In this document: one piece after another, positions 53,528 through 64,000 of the stretch
Numbering within the stretch: the first letter of the stretch is position 1
Layout of the letters: every line of letters begins with the position of its first letter
Assembly: GCA_030652475.1 (NCBI GenBank)
Contig: JAUSAO010000004.1
Span: 56,635 to 120,634, forward strand
Length of the DNA stretch: 64,000 bases
Source of the DNA: Gallionella sp.
GTDB taxonomy: Bacteria > Pseudomonadota > Gammaproteobacteria > Burkholderiales > Gallionellaceae
Reading direction: 5' to 3'
Made by a program: the position numbers and the translations under genes
Notes under the pieces: generated by a model
Database searches by the model: none
What the model saw: only the letters and a program-made list of their open reading frames with translations
What the model was told of the DNA's origin: nothing

Positions 53528-55233
53528 ATTTTTGATTGTACGAGCTTTGCCACTTCTTGCAAGGGCACGACCTGCGCCGCATCGTCCTTCCGGCCCTGAT
53601 ATTCCACATTACCTTCTTTCAATCCTCGGTCGCCGATGACGATGCGGTGCGGGATGCCGATCAGTTCCAGGTCGGCGAACATCACGCCGGGGCGCTCGTC
53701 GCGGTCGTCCAGCAGCACTTCGACTCCTGCGGTTGAGAGGTCGGCATAGAGTTTGTCGGCGGCTTCGCGCACCGCTTCGCTCTTCTTGTAGCCGATGGGC
53801 GCGATGGCGACCTGGAACGGTGCCATGCCGGCGGGCACCGCGATGCCGCGCTCGTCGAAATTCTGCTCGATGGCGGCGGCCACGATGCGCGACACGCCGA
53901 TGCCGTAGCAGCCCATTTCCATGATCTGTGACTTGCCGTTTTCGTCCAGGTAAGTGGCTTGCAGCGCTTCGGAGTACTTGGTACGCAACTGGAAAATGTG
54001 ACCGACTTCGATGCCGCGACACAGTTCCAGCGTGCCTTTGCCGTCCGGCGAAGGGTCTCCGGTGACTACGTTGCGGATGTCGGCGATCTCGTCGGGTTCG
54101 GGCAGGTCGCGTCCCCAGTTGATGCCGGCGGTGTGGAACTTGGGCTTGTTGCTGCCCGCCACAAAATCACCCATGACGGCAACCGAGCGATCCGCAATCA
54201 CACGCGTCTGGCTGCGGTCTATGCCGACGGGGCCGAGGAATCCGGGCGGGCAGTTGAAGAAGGCGCGAATCTCGTCCTCGCGCGCGAAGCGGAAATCGGC
54301 CAGACCTGTCAGTTTGCCAACTTTGACTTCGTTCAGACTGTGGTCGCCGCGGATCAGCAGGATGACGAGTTTTTCAGCGGCAATCACGGCGAGCAGCTTA
54401 ACGGTGCGCTGCAGCGGAATGCCGAGCAGCTTGGCCACATCTTCGCAGGTGGTCTGGCTGGGCGTGGATACATCGTTCATGGCTTCAGCAGCGGCAGGGC
54501 GTGCCGTTGCCGGGGCGACCGCTTCGGCAAGTTCCACGTTGGCGGCGTAATCCGAATTCGGGCAGAACGCCAGGCCGTCTTCGCCGGAATCGGCCAGTAC
54601 ATGAAATTCGTGCGAGCCGGAACCGCCGATGGCGCCGGTGTCGGCAGCCACCGCGCGGAACTTCAGCCCCAGGCGCGTAAAGATGCGGCTGTAGGTTTCG
54701 TACATCACGCGGTAGGTCTGTTCCAGGCTCTCGAAGCTGCTGTGGAAAGAATAGGCGTCCTTCATCACGAATTCGCGCGCGCGCATCACGCCGAAACGCG
54801 GCCGGACCTCGTCGCGGAATTTGGTCTGGATCTGGTAGAAGTTCAGCGGCAACTGGCGATAGCTTTTCACTTCGCGGCGCGCGATGTCGGTGATGACCTC
54901 TTCGTGTGTGGGGCCAAAGCAGAACTGGTTGTTGTGCCGGTCCTTGATCTTCAGCATCTGCGGGCCGAACACTTCCCAGCGTCCGGTCTCCTGCCACAGT
55001 TCGGCGGGCTGCACTGCGGGCATCAGCAATTCGATACCGCCGCTCCTGTCCATTTCTTCGCGCACCACCGCTTCGACTTTGCGCAATACGCGCAGTCCCA
55101 GAGGCATCCAGGTGTACAGGCCGCTGGAGAGTTTGCGGATATAGCCCGCGCGCAACATCAGGCGGTGGCTGGGCAGTTCGGCTTCGGAGGGAGCCTCTTT
55201 GAGAGTGGAGATGAAAAATCGTGAAACGCGCAT
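53524..55233 (-). CDS. proS: prolyl-tRNA synthetase
   Basis: The 569-residue class II synthetase is of the bacterial type with an editing insertion. It has motif 1 around [18 protein letters not shown], motif 2 in [21 protein letters not shown], the INS/YbaK-like editing domain at about 235-385 (including [16 protein letters not shown]), motif 3 near [14 protein letters not shown], and the C-terminal anticodon-binding domain with [25 protein letters not shown]. Full length, no defect. It is upstream of, and overlaps, the lytic transglycosylase gene, and is divergent from rppH. Confidence 0.98.
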   Translation of the reverse strand: MRVSRFFISTLKEAPSEAELPSHRLMLRAGYIRKLSSGLYTWMPLGLRVLRKVEAVVREEMDRSGGIELLMPAVQPAELWQETGRWEVFGPQMLKIKDRHNNQFCFGPTHEEVITDIARREVKSYRQLPLNFYQIQTKFRDEVRPRFGVMRAREFVMKDAYSFHSSFESLEQTYRVMYETYSRIFTRLGLKFRAVAADTGAIGGSGSHEFHVLADSGEDGLAFCPNSDYAANVELAEAVAPATARPAAAEAMNDVSTPSQTTCEDVAKLLGIPLQRTVKLLAVIAAEKLVILLIRGDHSLNEVKVGKLTGLADFRFAREDEIRAFFNCPPGFLGPVGIDRSQTRVIADRSVAVMGDFVAGSNKPKFHTAGINWGRDLPEPDEIADIRNVVTGDPSPDGKGTLELCRGIEVGHIFQLRTKYSEALQATYLDENGKSQIMEMGCYGIGVSRIVAAAIEQNFDERGIAVPAGMAPFQVAIAPIGYKKSEAVREAADKLYADLSTAGVEVLLDDRDERPGVMFADLELIGIPHRIVIGDRGLKEGNVEYQGRKDDAAQVVPLQEVAKLVQSKI

Positions 55234-55354
55234 ATTCTTTACTCATCGTGCTGGTTGGAGGGCGCGATTCTACTGCAAGGCGTGGTTTCCGTCTTTCCAC
55301 TGTGCCTGAAATGTGGAACAATCGGGCCATCGAAAAAACAGTATGGGGCGAATC

Positions 55355-55879
55355 ATGATAGACCGCGAAGGTTATCGCCCAAACGTCGGCATCGTACTGA
55401 CTAACGCAAAGAATCAGGTATTTTGGGGTAAACGTATCAGGCAGGACGCGTGGCAGTTTCCGCAAGGTGGCATCCAGCACGGCGAGACGCCGGAGCAGGC
55501 GATGTACCGCGAGTTGCACGAGGAAATCGGTTTGCAGTCCTGTCACGTCCAGATTTTGGGGCGTACCCGCGATTGGATGCGTTATGAGGTGCCGCAAACT
55601 TGGGTCAAGCGCGAATCGCGCAACAACTACAAGGGGCAAAAACAGATCTGGTTCCTGTTGCGTTTGACCGGACGCGACTGCGATGTGTCGTTGCGCGCTT
55701 CAGGGCATCCAGAATTCGATGCCTGGCGCTGGATCGATTACTGGGTCGAGCTGGAAAGCGTCATCGCGTTCAAACGCGAAGTGTACCGTTTGGCGTTGAA
55801 CGAGTTGGTGCGGTACCTGCCGCCGCTTAAAGGGGGCGCGCACAGGGAGCAGGCGGGGTTGGTGCAGGATCGGCAATAA
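55355..55879 (+). CDS. rppH: RNA pyrophosphohydrolase
   Basis: RppH removes pyrophosphate from the 5' end of mRNAs to trigger decay. The 174-residue protein begins [17 protein letters not shown], with the Nudix box [22 protein letters not shown] and the RppH-typical [11 protein letters not shown] and [10 protein letters not shown]. The ATG at 55355 is preferred because GGGGCG lies just upstream and homologues start [12 protein letters not shown]. Divergent from proS, a conserved arrangement in betaproteobacteria. Confidence 0.96.
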   Translation: MIDREGYRPNVGIVLTNAKNQVFWGKRIRQDAWQFPQGGIQHGETPEQAMYRELHEEIGLQSCHVQILGRTRDWMRYEVPQTWVKRESRNNYKGQKQIWFLLRLTGRDCDVSLRASGHPEFDAWRWIDYWVELESVIAFKREVYRLALNELVRYLPPLKGGAHREQAGLVQDRQ

Positions 55880-55924
55880 AATAACTTAAGAATAAACTCA
55901 GTAGTTAATCCAAGGAGAGCATCC

Positions 55925-56521
55925 ATGATCAAGAAATACACGGCGTTGACCAGTCACCCTTTGAAAGCGGGTTCGAGCTTTGCCATGCCGACGCAGGTGT
56001 TGGCGCAGAATCTCAGTCTGAGCGATCCGGCCATCAATGTGATGACCGATCTGCGCAGCGTTTCGGTCGTGGTTGCGCGCGCCATGACCAGCATGGAAAA
56101 GGCGAATGCCAAGATGATCCGCAACCGTGTGCGCGCCCTGCTGGTGCTTGACGACACGGACAAGGTTGCCGGCATTCTGACCGCGACCGATGTGCTGGGT
56201 GAAAAGCCGCTGCGCTTCCTGCAGGAAATGGGCGGAACGCATGCCGATATTCTGGTGCGCGATGTGATGACGTTGCAGCGCGACCTGAAAGTGATGAAGA
56301 TGGAAGACGTGAAAGCCGCCCGCGTGGGCGACATACTCACCACACTGAAAACCGCCGGCCGTCAGCACGCCATCGTGGTCGAAGAAAATGCGGATGGAAC
56401 GCAGACCGTGCGCGGTTTGTTCTCCGCCACGCAAATTGCGCGGCAACTGGGTGTGCAGCTCAACACGGCCGAAGTGGCCAAGATATTTTCCGAGATCGAG
56501 GCCGCTGTCGGCGCGCATTAG
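55925..56521 (+). CDS. two-CBS-domain protein
   Basis: The 198-residue protein carries a pair of CBS motifs (about 35-95 with VMTDLRSVSVVVARAMTSME and RALLVLDDTDKVAGILTATDVLG; about 105-185 with VRDVMTLQRDL and HAIVVEENADG...VRGLFSATQIARQLG). Such pairs bind adenine nucleotides or AdoMet and regulate a partner. No enzymatic domain is attached. AAGGAGAGC precedes the ATG. The partner is unknown. Confidence 0.88.
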   Translation: MIKKYTALTSHPLKAGSSFAMPTQVLAQNLSLSDPAINVMTDLRSVSVVVARAMTSMEKANAKMIRNRVRALLVLDDTDKVAGILTATDVLGEKPLRFLQEMGGTHADILVRDVMTLQRDLKVMKMEDVKAARVGDILTTLKTAGRQHAIVVEENADGTQTVRGLFSATQIARQLGVQLNTAEVAKIFSEIEAAVGAH

Positions 56522-56578
56522 GCAATCCGGGTTTTCGTGTTCGATTCGGACAGGAAGTCCGCACTGGATGGGGGTTGG

Positions 56579-57541
56579 ATGAATCGTTTCAGTATGTATT
56601 TCTTTGCGGTCGTTGCGGGCATTATGCTGGCGGGTTGCGCGGGCCTGTCCGGAAACGAGATACAGGTAATCGAAAGCCGCCAACCCGGTCCCGATGCGGC
56701 CAAGGCGAAGTTCCGCGCCACCGCCCGTATTGGCGCTTTCGTCGACGGGCGCAACGCAGGCAATCCCCGCAAGATCGGAATCGCCAAGGAGCGGGTGCTG
56801 GGTTTGTCCGGAACGGATCTCGTTCTGGATCGCGATGCGACGGACGTGGTGAGTGCTTCGCTGCGTAAACGCCTGGACGATTCGAATATTCAGATGTTGG
56901 CAAGTGACGATGGCACAGCCCAATTCGAAATTGGCGGTGTGATCAAGGCGCTGGAATACAACGTCAAGGATCGCGATTATGTGACGATCATGCTGGAAAC
57001 CACTCTCAAGGAAGTTGCCACCGGGAAAGTGGTCTGGATGGGTGAGGTGGAGCAGAAGAACGAGCGTTTCGCCGGGGTGTCCGGTAACAGCAAGAGCGAC
57101 ATCGCGAACTTCCTGAAACAGGAGCTCGGCGTCGTGACGGGAAAGACGGCAGAGGCCATAGCCTCCGTGCTGATGGCGAAATACCCCGAACTGTTTAACC
57201 TGGTGCCGGGCACCAAGGTGATTCCGGGCGTGACGGTCTATTCTGTCCCGGGCAATGTACCACCCGTTCCGACGACGCCGACCGCAAGATCTCCCGTAGT
57301 TTCGGACCTGCAGCCGGAAGGACTGCCGTTCGAAGATGCACTGCTGATTGTCAGAACCGAGCCGGTCGGTGCCAAGATATATCTGGATGGGGTGTATTAC
57401 GGGATTTCCCCGCTGCATGCGAGGGCGCCTCTCGGCATCCACAAAGTGGAAGCCAGGCTGAAGGGATACCGGGTTTCAACGGAAAAAGTTGCGTTGCGCA
57501 AAGGCGATACGACGGAACTGGAAATGGAACTGGAAAAATAA
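56579..57541 (+). CDS. lipoprotein with C-terminal PEGA domain
   Basis: The ATG at 56579 gives a 320-residue protein with a lipoprotein signal (MNRFSMYFFAVVAGIMLAGC; lipobox LAGC). Residues about 20-210 resemble the YajG/CsgG-like accessory fold (FEIGGVIKALEYNVKD, MLETTLKEVATGKVVW). Residues about 255-320 are a PEGA domain (LIVRTEPVGAKIYLDGVYYG and PLGIHKVEARLKGYRV), a surface module typical of envelope proteins. A proline/threonine linker joins them. It ends 21 bases before a strong terminator. Function unknown. Confidence 0.85.
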   Translation: MNRFSMYFFAVVAGIMLAGCAGLSGNEIQVIESRQPGPDAAKAKFRATARIGAFVDGRNAGNPRKIGIAKERVLGLSGTDLVLDRDATDVVSASLRKRLDDSNIQMLASDDGTAQFEIGGVIKALEYNVKDRDYVTIMLETTLKEVATGKVVWMGEVEQKNERFAGVSGNSKSDIANFLKQELGVVTGKTAEAIASVLMAKYPELFNLVPGTKVIPGVTVYSVPGNVPPVPTTPTARSPVVSDLQPEGLPFEDALLIVRTEPVGAKIYLDGVYYGISPLHARAPLGIHKVEARLKGYRVSTEKVALRKGDTTELEMELEK

Positions 57542-57561
57542 AGTGCACCGTATTTGAAAAC

Positions 57562-57593
57562 AAAAAAGCCTCGCCGTGACGCGAGGCTTTTTT
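57562..57593. terminator. bidirectional rho-independent terminator
   Basis: AAAAAAGCCTCGC (57562-57574), loop of six, GCGAGGCTTTTTT (57581-57593). The symmetric A- and T-runs allow termination from both the PEGA gene (plus) and dut (minus). Confidence 0.95.
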
Positions 57594-57610
57594 GTTGGGG
57601 CAGGGAGTGC

Positions 57611-58060
57611 TTAATGCTTGCCGGTGCTGCCGAATCCGCCCGCGCCGCGCTGGCTCATCGGAAAATCTTCGACGATGTTGAACTGGACTTGCGCCACCGG
57701 CACGATCACCAGTTGCGCGATGCGCTCCATGGGCATCAGATTGAACGGATGATGGCCGCGGTTCCAGATGGAGATGAAAATCTGTCCCTGGTAGTCCGAA
57801 TCGATCAGGCCGACCAGATTGCCGAGTACGATGCCGTGTTTGTGGCCCAGGCCGGAGCGCGGCAGGATCATGGCCGCGTAGTGCGGGTCGTTCAGGTGCA
57901 GGGCGATGCCGCTGGGGATGAGTTCGCACTGGCCCGGCTGTATCGTCATGCTGGTGTCGATGCAGGCGCGCATGTCGATGCCGGCCGAGCCGGAAGTGGC
58001 GTAGGCGGGCGGGTGTTCATGCAAGCGCGGGTCGAGTATCTTTACATCCACTTTTTTCAT
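57611..58060 (-). CDS. dut: dUTP diphosphatase
   Basis: Trimeric dUTPase keeps dUTP out of DNA and supplies dUMP. The 149 residues contain all five motifs: [19 protein letters not shown], the uracil-binding [20 protein letters not shown], and the glycine-rich P-loop-like [10 protein letters not shown] at the C-terminus. The ATG overlaps the coaBC stop (ATGA). The dut-coaBC-radC neighbourhood is classic. Confidence 0.97.
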   Translation of the reverse strand: MKKVDVKILDPRLHEHPPAYATSGSAGIDMRACIDTSMTIQPGQCELIPSGIALHLNDPHYAAMILPRSGLGHKHGIVLGNLVGLIDSDYQGQIFISIWNRGHHPFNLMPMERIAQLVIVPVAQVQFNIVEDFPMSQRGAGGFGSTGKH

Positions 58061-59250
58061 TGCGTGCTTCCTTTCTTATAGAGTGCGGCGGCATGGCGTA
58101 ACAGCGCCCGTGCCAGAGTGAGCTTGTCGGCGCGCGGCAATACATGCTCGCCCGCATCGTCGAATAGTACCAATTCGTTGTCGTCGCTGCCGATGGCGTT
58201 TTGCGCCAGGTTGGCCGCCAGCAAGGGGATGTTCTTCTTTTTGCGCTTCTCGGTGGCGTGTTCGCGCAGCTTCTCGCTCTCTGCGGCAAAACCGACGCAG
58301 AATGGCGGCTGGGGCAGGTTGGCGACCCAGGCGAGGATGTCCGGGTTGGGAATGAGTTCCAGCGTCAGCGCGGCATCACTCCTCTTGATCTTTTGTTCGC
58401 TCGGTTGCGCTACGCGGTAATCGGCCACTGCCGCCACGCCGATGAACATATCCGTTTTTGCCACCTGTTGCTTCACCGCCTCAAACATCTCGGCGCCACT
58501 GGTGACGTTTACGACCTGCGCGCCCTGCGGTTTGTCCAGCGCGGTCGGACCGGAAATCAGCGTGACTTGCGCGCCCAGTTCCAGCGCGGCCTGCGCGATG
58601 GCGTAGCCCATCTTGCCGCTGCTGCGGTTGGTGATGCCGCGCACGGCGTCGATGGCTTCATAGGTGGGGCCGGCGGTGATGATTACTTTGCGGCCGGCCA
58701 GCAGCTTGGGCTGGAAAATGGCCGCGATGTCTTGCGCCAATTGTTCAGCTTCCAGCATGCGTCCCATGCCTTCCTCGCCGCAGGCTTGCGCGCCGCTGGC
58801 CGGGCCCAGGATAGTCACACCGTCGGCGATGAGTCTTTGTATATTGCGCTGCGTGGCCGCGTTGGACCACATCTGTTTATTCATCGCGGGCGCGACCAGC
58901 AACGGGCAGTCGCGCGCCAGGCACAAAGTGGAGAGCAGATCGTTCGCCAATCCGCTCGCCAGCTTGGCAATGAAATCCGCCGAGGCGGGGGCGATTACGA
59001 TGGCATCGGCGACGCGGCTGGTATGGATGTGCGCCATGCCCTTGTCGTCCTGCCACTGGTCTGTCAGTACCGCACGGCCGCTGAGTGCCTGCATCGTGGT
59101 GGGCGTGATGAAGTGTGTTGCCGCCTCCGTCATCGCCACCTGTACTTCAAACCCCTGCTTGATTAATAGTCGAGTGAATTCCGCTGCCTTGTAGGCCGCG
59201 ATGCCCCCGGTGATACCGAGTACGATGCGTTTTGTTTGGGCTTGCTCCAT
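58057..59250 (-). CDS. coaBC: bifunctional phosphopantothenoylcysteine decarboxylase / synthetase
   Basis: CoaBC performs two steps of coenzyme A synthesis. The 397-residue protein starts at the ATG at 59250 ([24 protein letters not shown]). Residues 1-190 form the FMN decarboxylase with the active-site histidine in ATHFITPTT and the [10 protein letters not shown] motif. Residues 190-397 form the synthetase with [30 protein letters not shown] and FAAESEKL. It is divergent from radC with 33 bases between start codons, so the two probably share a control region. Confidence 0.97.
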   Translation of the reverse strand: MEQAQTKRIVLGITGGIAAYKAAEFTRLLIKQGFEVQVAMTEAATHFITPTTMQALSGRAVLTDQWQDDKGMAHIHTSRVADAIVIAPASADFIAKLASGLANDLLSTLCLARDCPLLVAPAMNKQMWSNAATQRNIQRLIADGVTILGPASGAQACGEEGMGRMLEAEQLAQDIAAIFQPKLLAGRKVIITAGPTYEAIDAVRGITNRSSGKMGYAIAQAALELGAQVTLISGPTALDKPQGAQVVNVTSGAEMFEAVKQQVAKTDMFIGVAAVADYRVAQPSEQKIKRSDAALTLELIPNPDILAWVANLPQPPFCVGFAAESEKLREHATEKRKKKNIPLLAANLAQNAIGSDDNELVLFDDAGEHVLPRADKLTLARALLRHAAALYKKGSTQ

Positions 59251-59283
59251 AATGTGGCGCATCTTAGCAAGAAAGTGATTGCG

Positions 59284-59958
59284 ATGGCGATTACAGACTG
59301 GGCGGAAGGCGAGCGCCCGCGCGAGAAATTACTGCAGCGCGGGGCGGCGGCTTTGTCCGATGCGGAGTTGCTGGCGATCTTCCTGCGCACGGGCGTGACC
59401 GGCAAGAGTGCAGTGGACTTGGCGCGGGACCTGGTACAACGGTTCGGCAATCTGACCGGATTGTTCGCGGCACGGGAAAAAGAGTTCTGCGAAATCCACG
59501 GTCTGGGAAAGGCAAAGTACGTGCAGTTGCAGGCAATTGTTGAGATGTCGCGACGCGCATTGAAAGAAGAGATGCAATCCGGCGATGCGCTGAATTCACC
59601 GCGTGCAGTACGCGAATATCTGCAATTGTCGTTGCGTGCCCGGCAGCAGGAAGTGTTCGTGGCGATTTTTCTGGACGCGCAGCATCGGGTAATCGCCGCC
59701 GAGGAGCTGTTTCAGGGCACATTGACCCAGACCAGCGTGTATCCGCGCGAGGTGGTGAAGCGGGCGCTGCATCACAACGCGGCGGCGCTGATCTTCGCGC
59801 ACAACCATCCTTCCGGGGTGGCGGAACCGAGCGATTCGGATCGCCTGCTGACGGACGCACTGAAGAACTCCCTGCTGTTGGTCGATGTGCGGGTGTTGGA
59901 TCATTTTATCGTGGCGGGCGCGGGTTGCCTGTCATTTGCGGAAAAGGGTATGTTGTGA
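59284..59958 (+). CDS. radC: RadC family protein (JAMM/MPN domain)
   Basis: This 224-residue RadC has an N-terminal helix-hairpin-helix region ([34 protein letters not shown]) and the C-terminal MPN+ domain with the JAMM zinc motif [15 protein letters not shown]. The historical repair role is doubtful; the enzymatic activity is unproven. The ATG at 59284 is used, directly after a GCG run, with weak ribosome site AAGAAAG. The stop overlaps the kinase start (GTGA). Confidence 0.95.
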   Translation: MAITDWAEGERPREKLLQRGAAALSDAELLAIFLRTGVTGKSAVDLARDLVQRFGNLTGLFAAREKEFCEIHGLGKAKYVQLQAIVEMSRRALKEEMQSGDALNSPRAVREYLQLSLRARQQEVFVAIFLDAQHRVIAAEELFQGTLTQTSVYPREVVKRALHHNAAALIFAHNHPSGVAEPSDSDRLLTDALKNSLLLVDVRVLDHFIVAGAGCLSFAEKGML

Positions 59959-61508
59959 CGAATGCAGTTTCTATCGAGCCGAGTTGGGGTGAGCCGATCG
60001 ACGCCACCGTGGTGAGCGTCATCATCCGCGATTTCATCCACCTGACCGAGCGCCTCTCTTCGAGCAGTCTGACCAATCTGATGAGCGACTACTACGAGAA
60101 GGTGTGCTTTCAGGTGGCGCAGCAAAACGGCGTGCTCACGTCGATCAGCAATCACAGCATGGTGGTGACTTTCACCGAGGTGAAAGGCGAGGACGCGCAC
60201 GCGCGCCGCGCCATGCGCTGCGCGCTGGGGATCGCGATGATCGCTTACCAGACGCGCTTTTGGATACGGCAAGCCTTTCCCGAGCAGGGGTTGGACAAGT
60301 TCGGCGTTGGCATCGGCATTCACACCGGCGAATTGATACTGGCTGAATTCGGCTTGCCGCCGCAGGTGCAGATGGTGGCGAACGGACATGCCGTCTCCAT
60401 CGCCTCCCTGCTTGCGGTCAAATCCAAAGAGTTGGACTGGAATGTGGTGTGCAGCGAGCGCTCGCTCGAAGCGGCAGGGCAGGGTGTGCAAACGCGCCGC
60501 CGTGCGTTGATCGGAGCAGAGTGGCTGAAACATCCGGTGGGCGTGGCGGAAGTGGTGGTGGTGCGCGATGGCGAGGAAGCGGCCATGGAGACTGCTGCAG
60601 GCAGGATGATGGATACCACGCTGGCTTTCGACAAGGGAACGCGCTCCGGGCGCTATCCGGCATTCCATCCGACGGCGCATGCGGCGGCGGATGGTGGCTG
60701 CGCTATAGATTTCCCGGTGATTCCCGGCTATCGCTGCCTGCGTCCGGTCGGCCAGGGCGGGATGTCGCGCGTGTTCCTGGTGGAACGCCAGCGCGACGGC
60801 GCGCATCTGGCCCTGAAATTTGCGGACGGCAGTGTTTCCGAGGATAGCGAGGTGTTGTACCGCTTCGTCGAGGAATACGGCCTGCTGGAACAGGTGCACC
60901 ACCCCAATGTGCTGCAGATATACGACCAGGGCGTGACCGACGATGTGCTGTTCATTGTGATGGAATACCTGTCCGGCGGCACACTCAAACACCTTATTGG
61001 CAACAAGGGAATGGAGCCCGAGCGGGCATGGAGCGTGTTGTGCGAGATGGTGCATGCGCTGGTGGAAGTGCATCGCATGGGCATCATCCATCGCGATATC
61101 AAGCCGGAAAACATCATGTTGCGCCACGACGGCACGGCCGTACTGGGCGATTTTGGCGTGGCGCGGCGCGTATATAAGGCGCGCCAGAGCGACCAGATGG
61201 AATACATCGTGGGCACCCCCTATTTCATGAGCCCGGAGCAGGCGCTGGGCGAGGACGAAGACGAGCGCACCGACATATATAGTATGGGCGCGGTATTCTT
61301 TAATATGCTGACCGGTGAGAAACCCTACCAGGGCGAGACGCTGGAGGAGATTGTGCAGCAACACCTGCATGCGCCCGTGCCCAAACTGCCGGCACGCTAT
61401 CGCCACCTGCAGTTTTTCTTGGATCGCATGATGTCCAAGGACAAGGAAGACCGCTATTCGGCTGCCGACTTGCTGGATCTTCTGGGCGAAATGACGGTGC
61501 TGGCCTGA
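59955..61508 (+). CDS. serine/threonine protein kinase with N-terminal degenerate cyclase-homology domain
   Basis: The 517-residue protein starts at GTG 59955, overlapping the radC stop, with AAGGG six bases upstream. Residues about 10-185 resemble class III nucleotide cyclases ([17 protein letters not shown]) but lack both metal aspartates: the first position reads IIRDFIHL instead of a DIRGFT-like motif, the second SNHSMVV instead of a GDG-like one. Residues about 245-510 are a Hanks-type kinase with G-loop [11 protein letters not shown], the lysine of [16 protein letters not shown] and DFGVARR, all intact. The cyclase half is likely a sensor or dimer module. No membrane segment. Confidence 0.9.
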   Translation: MTNAVSIEPSWGEPIDATVVSVIIRDFIHLTERLSSSSLTNLMSDYYEKVCFQVAQQNGVLTSISNHSMVVTFTEVKGEDAHARRAMRCALGIAMIAYQTRFWIRQAFPEQGLDKFGVGIGIHTGELILAEFGLPPQVQMVANGHAVSIASLLAVKSKELDWNVVCSERSLEAAGQGVQTRRRALIGAEWLKHPVGVAEVVVVRDGEEAAMETAAGRMMDTTLAFDKGTRSGRYPAFHPTAHAAADGGCAIDFPVIPGYRCLRPVGQGGMSRVFLVERQRDGAHLALKFADGSVSEDSEVLYRFVEEYGLLEQVHHPNVLQIYDQGVTDDVLFIVMEYLSGGTLKHLIGNKGMEPERAWSVLCEMVHALVEVHRMGIIHRDIKPENIMLRHDGTAVLGDFGVARRVYKARQSDQMEYIVGTPYFMSPEQALGEDEDERTDIYSMGAVFFNMLTGEKPYQGETLEEIVQQHLHAPVPKLPARYRHLQFFLDRMMSKDKEDRYSAADLLDLLGEMTVLA

Positions 61509-61577
61509 TCCCGCGCTGCGCCAGCCCGAAAAACGCGCCGGGTTGGCCTGCTTCTTGCTGAATTCTGTAGATTCCCT

Positions 61578-61606
61578 TTGACAAGGTATGCGCTTATCTG
61601 GATAAT
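61578..61606 (+). promoter_or_regulatory. strong sigma-70 promoter of the tRNA-tuf unit
   Basis: TTGACA (61578-61583), 17 bases, GATAAT (61601-61606), then a GC-rich discriminator CGCGCGC. This is the form of stable-RNA promoters under stringent control. The first tRNA begins 16 bases after the -10. Confidence 0.85.
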
Positions 61607-61621
61607 CGCGCGCTCTTTAAC

Positions 61622-61706
61622 GGAGGGGTGGCCGAGTGGTTAAAGGCAGCAGACTGTAAATCTGCCCTCTCAGAGTACGAAGGTTCGAATCCTTCCCCCT
61701 CCACCA
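61622..61706 (+). tRNA. tRNA-Tyr (GTA)
   Basis: This 85-nt class II tRNA has acceptor stem GGAGGGG/CCCCTCC, anticodon GTA at 61656-61658, a long variable arm, GGTTCGAATCC in the T arm, and an encoded CCA end. It is the first gene of the tRNA-tuf unit. Confidence 0.97.
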
Positions 61707-61751
61707 GAATTTTTTGCAGTTTGCTGTTTTAGTGGGCTGGTGCTGTTTTTT

Positions 61752-61825
61752 GCGGGAGTAGCTCAATGGTAGAGCTGAAGCCTTCCAAGCTTATGACGAG
61801 GGTTCGATTCCCTTCTCCCGCTCCA
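61752..61825 (+). tRNA. tRNA-Gly (TCC)
   Basis: This 74-nt tRNA has acceptor stem GCGGGAG/CTCCCGC, D-arm GCTCAATGGTAGAGC, anticodon TCC at 61784-61786, T arm GGTTCGATTCC, and an encoded CCA end. Confidence 0.97.
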
Positions 61826-61841
61826 GTTTGATGATTAGCAT

Positions 61842-61916
<75 letters not shown>

Positions 61917-61957
61917 GTTTTTTGTGATTAACGTTTGGCATTGATAAGGGATAAATC

Positions 61958-63148
<1,191 letters not shown>

Positions 63149-63166
63149 GCATACAATGCGCCCCCT

Positions 63167-63190
63167 CGCGAGGCTGCGGCCTCGCGTTTT
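63167..63190 (+). terminator. hairpin after tuf, weak terminator or attenuator
   Basis: CGCGAGGC (63167-63174), loop TGCG, GCCTCGCG (63179-63186), then TTTTCGTT. Eight GC-rich pairs but a short T-run; probably partial termination between tuf and the S10 operon. Confidence 0.7.
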
Positions 63191-63236
63191 CGTTCTTTAA
63201 ACCAGCGGCTATGCCGCGTAGATGCAAGAGAAGATT

Positions 63237-63548
63237 ATGCAAAGTCAAAAAATTCGCATTCGCCTGAAGGCGTTCGATTATCGTTTGATCGACCAATCCG
63301 CGCAGCAAATCGTGGAAACGGCGAAGCGCACAGGCGCTGTGGTCAAAGGGCCGGTTCCCTTGCCTACCAAGATCGAGCGTTTCGACGTATTGCGCTCGCC
63401 GCATGTGAACAAGACTTCGCGCGATCAATTCGAAATTCGCACCCATCTGCGCCTGATGGACATCGTGGATCCGACGGACAAGACCGTGGATGCGCTGATG
63501 AAGCTGGACTTGCCGGCTGGCGTGGATGTTGAAATCAAGTTGCAGTAA
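63237..63548 (+). CDS. rpsJ: 30S ribosomal protein S10
   Basis: The 103-residue S10 ([53 protein letters not shown]) also serves as NusE in antitermination. The ATG at 63237 gives the standard length. It is the first gene of the S10 operon. Confidence 0.98.
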   Translation: MQSQKIRIRLKAFDYRLIDQSAQQIVETAKRTGAVVKGPVPLPTKIERFDVLRSPHVNKTSRDQFEIRTHLRLMDIVDPTDKTVDALMKLDLPAGVDVEIKLQ

Positions 63549-63623
63549 TCGCAGTTTTTAGTAGTTTTGTAGTACGGATCGGCTGACCAATTGAAGTCAG
63601 CCCCTTAATAAAAGGAAATCATA

Positions 63624-64000
63624 ATGAGCTTAGGACTTGTCGGTCGCAAGATTGGCATGACCCGCATATTTACCGACGACGGAACATCGTTGCCGGTGAC
63701 AGTGCTGGACGTGTCCAACAATCGTGTCACCCAGATTAAATCCGCTTCCACGGATGGTTACAGTGCAGTGCAGGTTGCGTACGGTACGCGCCGCGCCAGC
63801 CGTGTAACCAAAGCCGCAGCGGGTCACTTCGCCAAAGCCGGTGTTGAAGCCGGTAGCGTGCTGAAAGAATTCACCGCCACGCCCGAACAACTTGCCAGCC
63901 TGTCTCTCGGCGGCAAGGTTGGCGTGGATCTGTTTCAGGTCGGTCAGAAAGTCGACGTGACAGGTGTCACGATCGGTAAGGGTTACGCCGGTACCATCAA
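63624..64000 (+). CDS. rplC: 50S ribosomal protein L3, 3'-truncated by the window edge
   Basis: The first 125 residues of L3 ([40 protein letters not shown], ending near [12 protein letters not shown]) lie behind the AAAGGAAA ribosome site at proper distance. L3 is about 210 residues, so roughly 40 percent is missing beyond the window. Second gene of the S10 operon, directly after rpsJ, as is universal. Confidence 0.97.
   Translation, partial: MSLGLVGRKIGMTRIFTDDGTSLPVTVLDVSNNRVTQIKSASTDGYSAVQVAYGTRRASRVTKAAAGHFAKAGVEAGSVLKEFTATPEQLASLSLGGKVGVDLFQVGQKVDVTGVTIGKGYAGTI

Overview
The window reads as a chromosome segment of a betaproteobacterium, probably of the Nitrosomonadales/Gallionellaceae type. 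This rests on several conserved neighbourhoods seen together: dacA-dat-ybeD-lipB, argB-HAD-slmA, dut-coaBC-radC, proS-transglycosylase beside rppH, a RegBA redox two-component pair, and tRNA-Tyr/Gly/Thr-tuf running into rpsJ-rplC. The host part is GC-rich, while the first 12.3 kb is visibly more AT-rich and has a different gene style. The genus is an inference; there is no rRNA in the window.

Region 1 (1-12280) is the right-hand part of a Tn7-like transposon. Reading inward from its end it carries tnsA, tniA, tniB and tniQ on the minus strand. Further in lies cargo: a helicase plus GIY-YIG nuclease pair, an XRE-ImmA/IrrE regulator-protease with a partner gene and a palindromic operator-like promoter, and several unknown genes. 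The element ends in two direct repeats and a terminal ACA, and it interrupts comM (yifB) in its conserved glycine-rich GGGSNPRPGE coding segment. Only the 3' part of comM (12281-12933) is visible; the other end of the element lies outside the window.

Region 2 (13-21 kb) holds metH, a hicBA toxin-antitoxin pair, three FKBP domains in two genes, and the gamma and alpha genes of a 2-oxoacid:ferredoxin oxidoreductase without a visible beta gene. Region 3 (20.9-32 kb) is a composite type I restriction island: hsdM, a truncated and an intact DUF1016 (YhcG-type) nuclease gene, hsdS, a small gene plus a DUF1828 gene, an hsdR 5' fragment, an AbiE toxin-antitoxin pair, and hsdR. It is peppered with palindromic repeats, two of them read through in frame inside hsdM.

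Region 4 (32-44 kb) contains lipB-ybeD-dat-dacA on the minus strand, where the DacA-like protein has lost its catalytic serine and its KTG lysine. Next come a stand-alone CZB zinc protein, two HDOD proteins, and a likely copper locus. That locus has RegB with a His/Met-rich periplasmic loop, RegA, a RegA/PrrA-like palindrome, an OprC-type copper TonB receptor, and two PCu(A)C-like proteins, the second with every metal ligand replaced.

Region 5 (43.6-64 kb) is mostly housekeeping: hsp20, argB, slmA, a divergent DAHP synthase, leuA behind a candidate leaderless 27-residue leader peptide, envelope proteins, proS, rppH, dut-coaBC-radC, and a kinase with a dead cyclase domain. It closes with three tRNAs, tuf, rpsJ and the start of rplC. 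The strongest candidates for something undescribed are the tyrosine-recombinase-like tail of TniQ, the hairpin-bearing DUF1016 genes in the restriction island, the pseudo-PBP5, the RegBA-copper locus, and the leaderless leuA leader.
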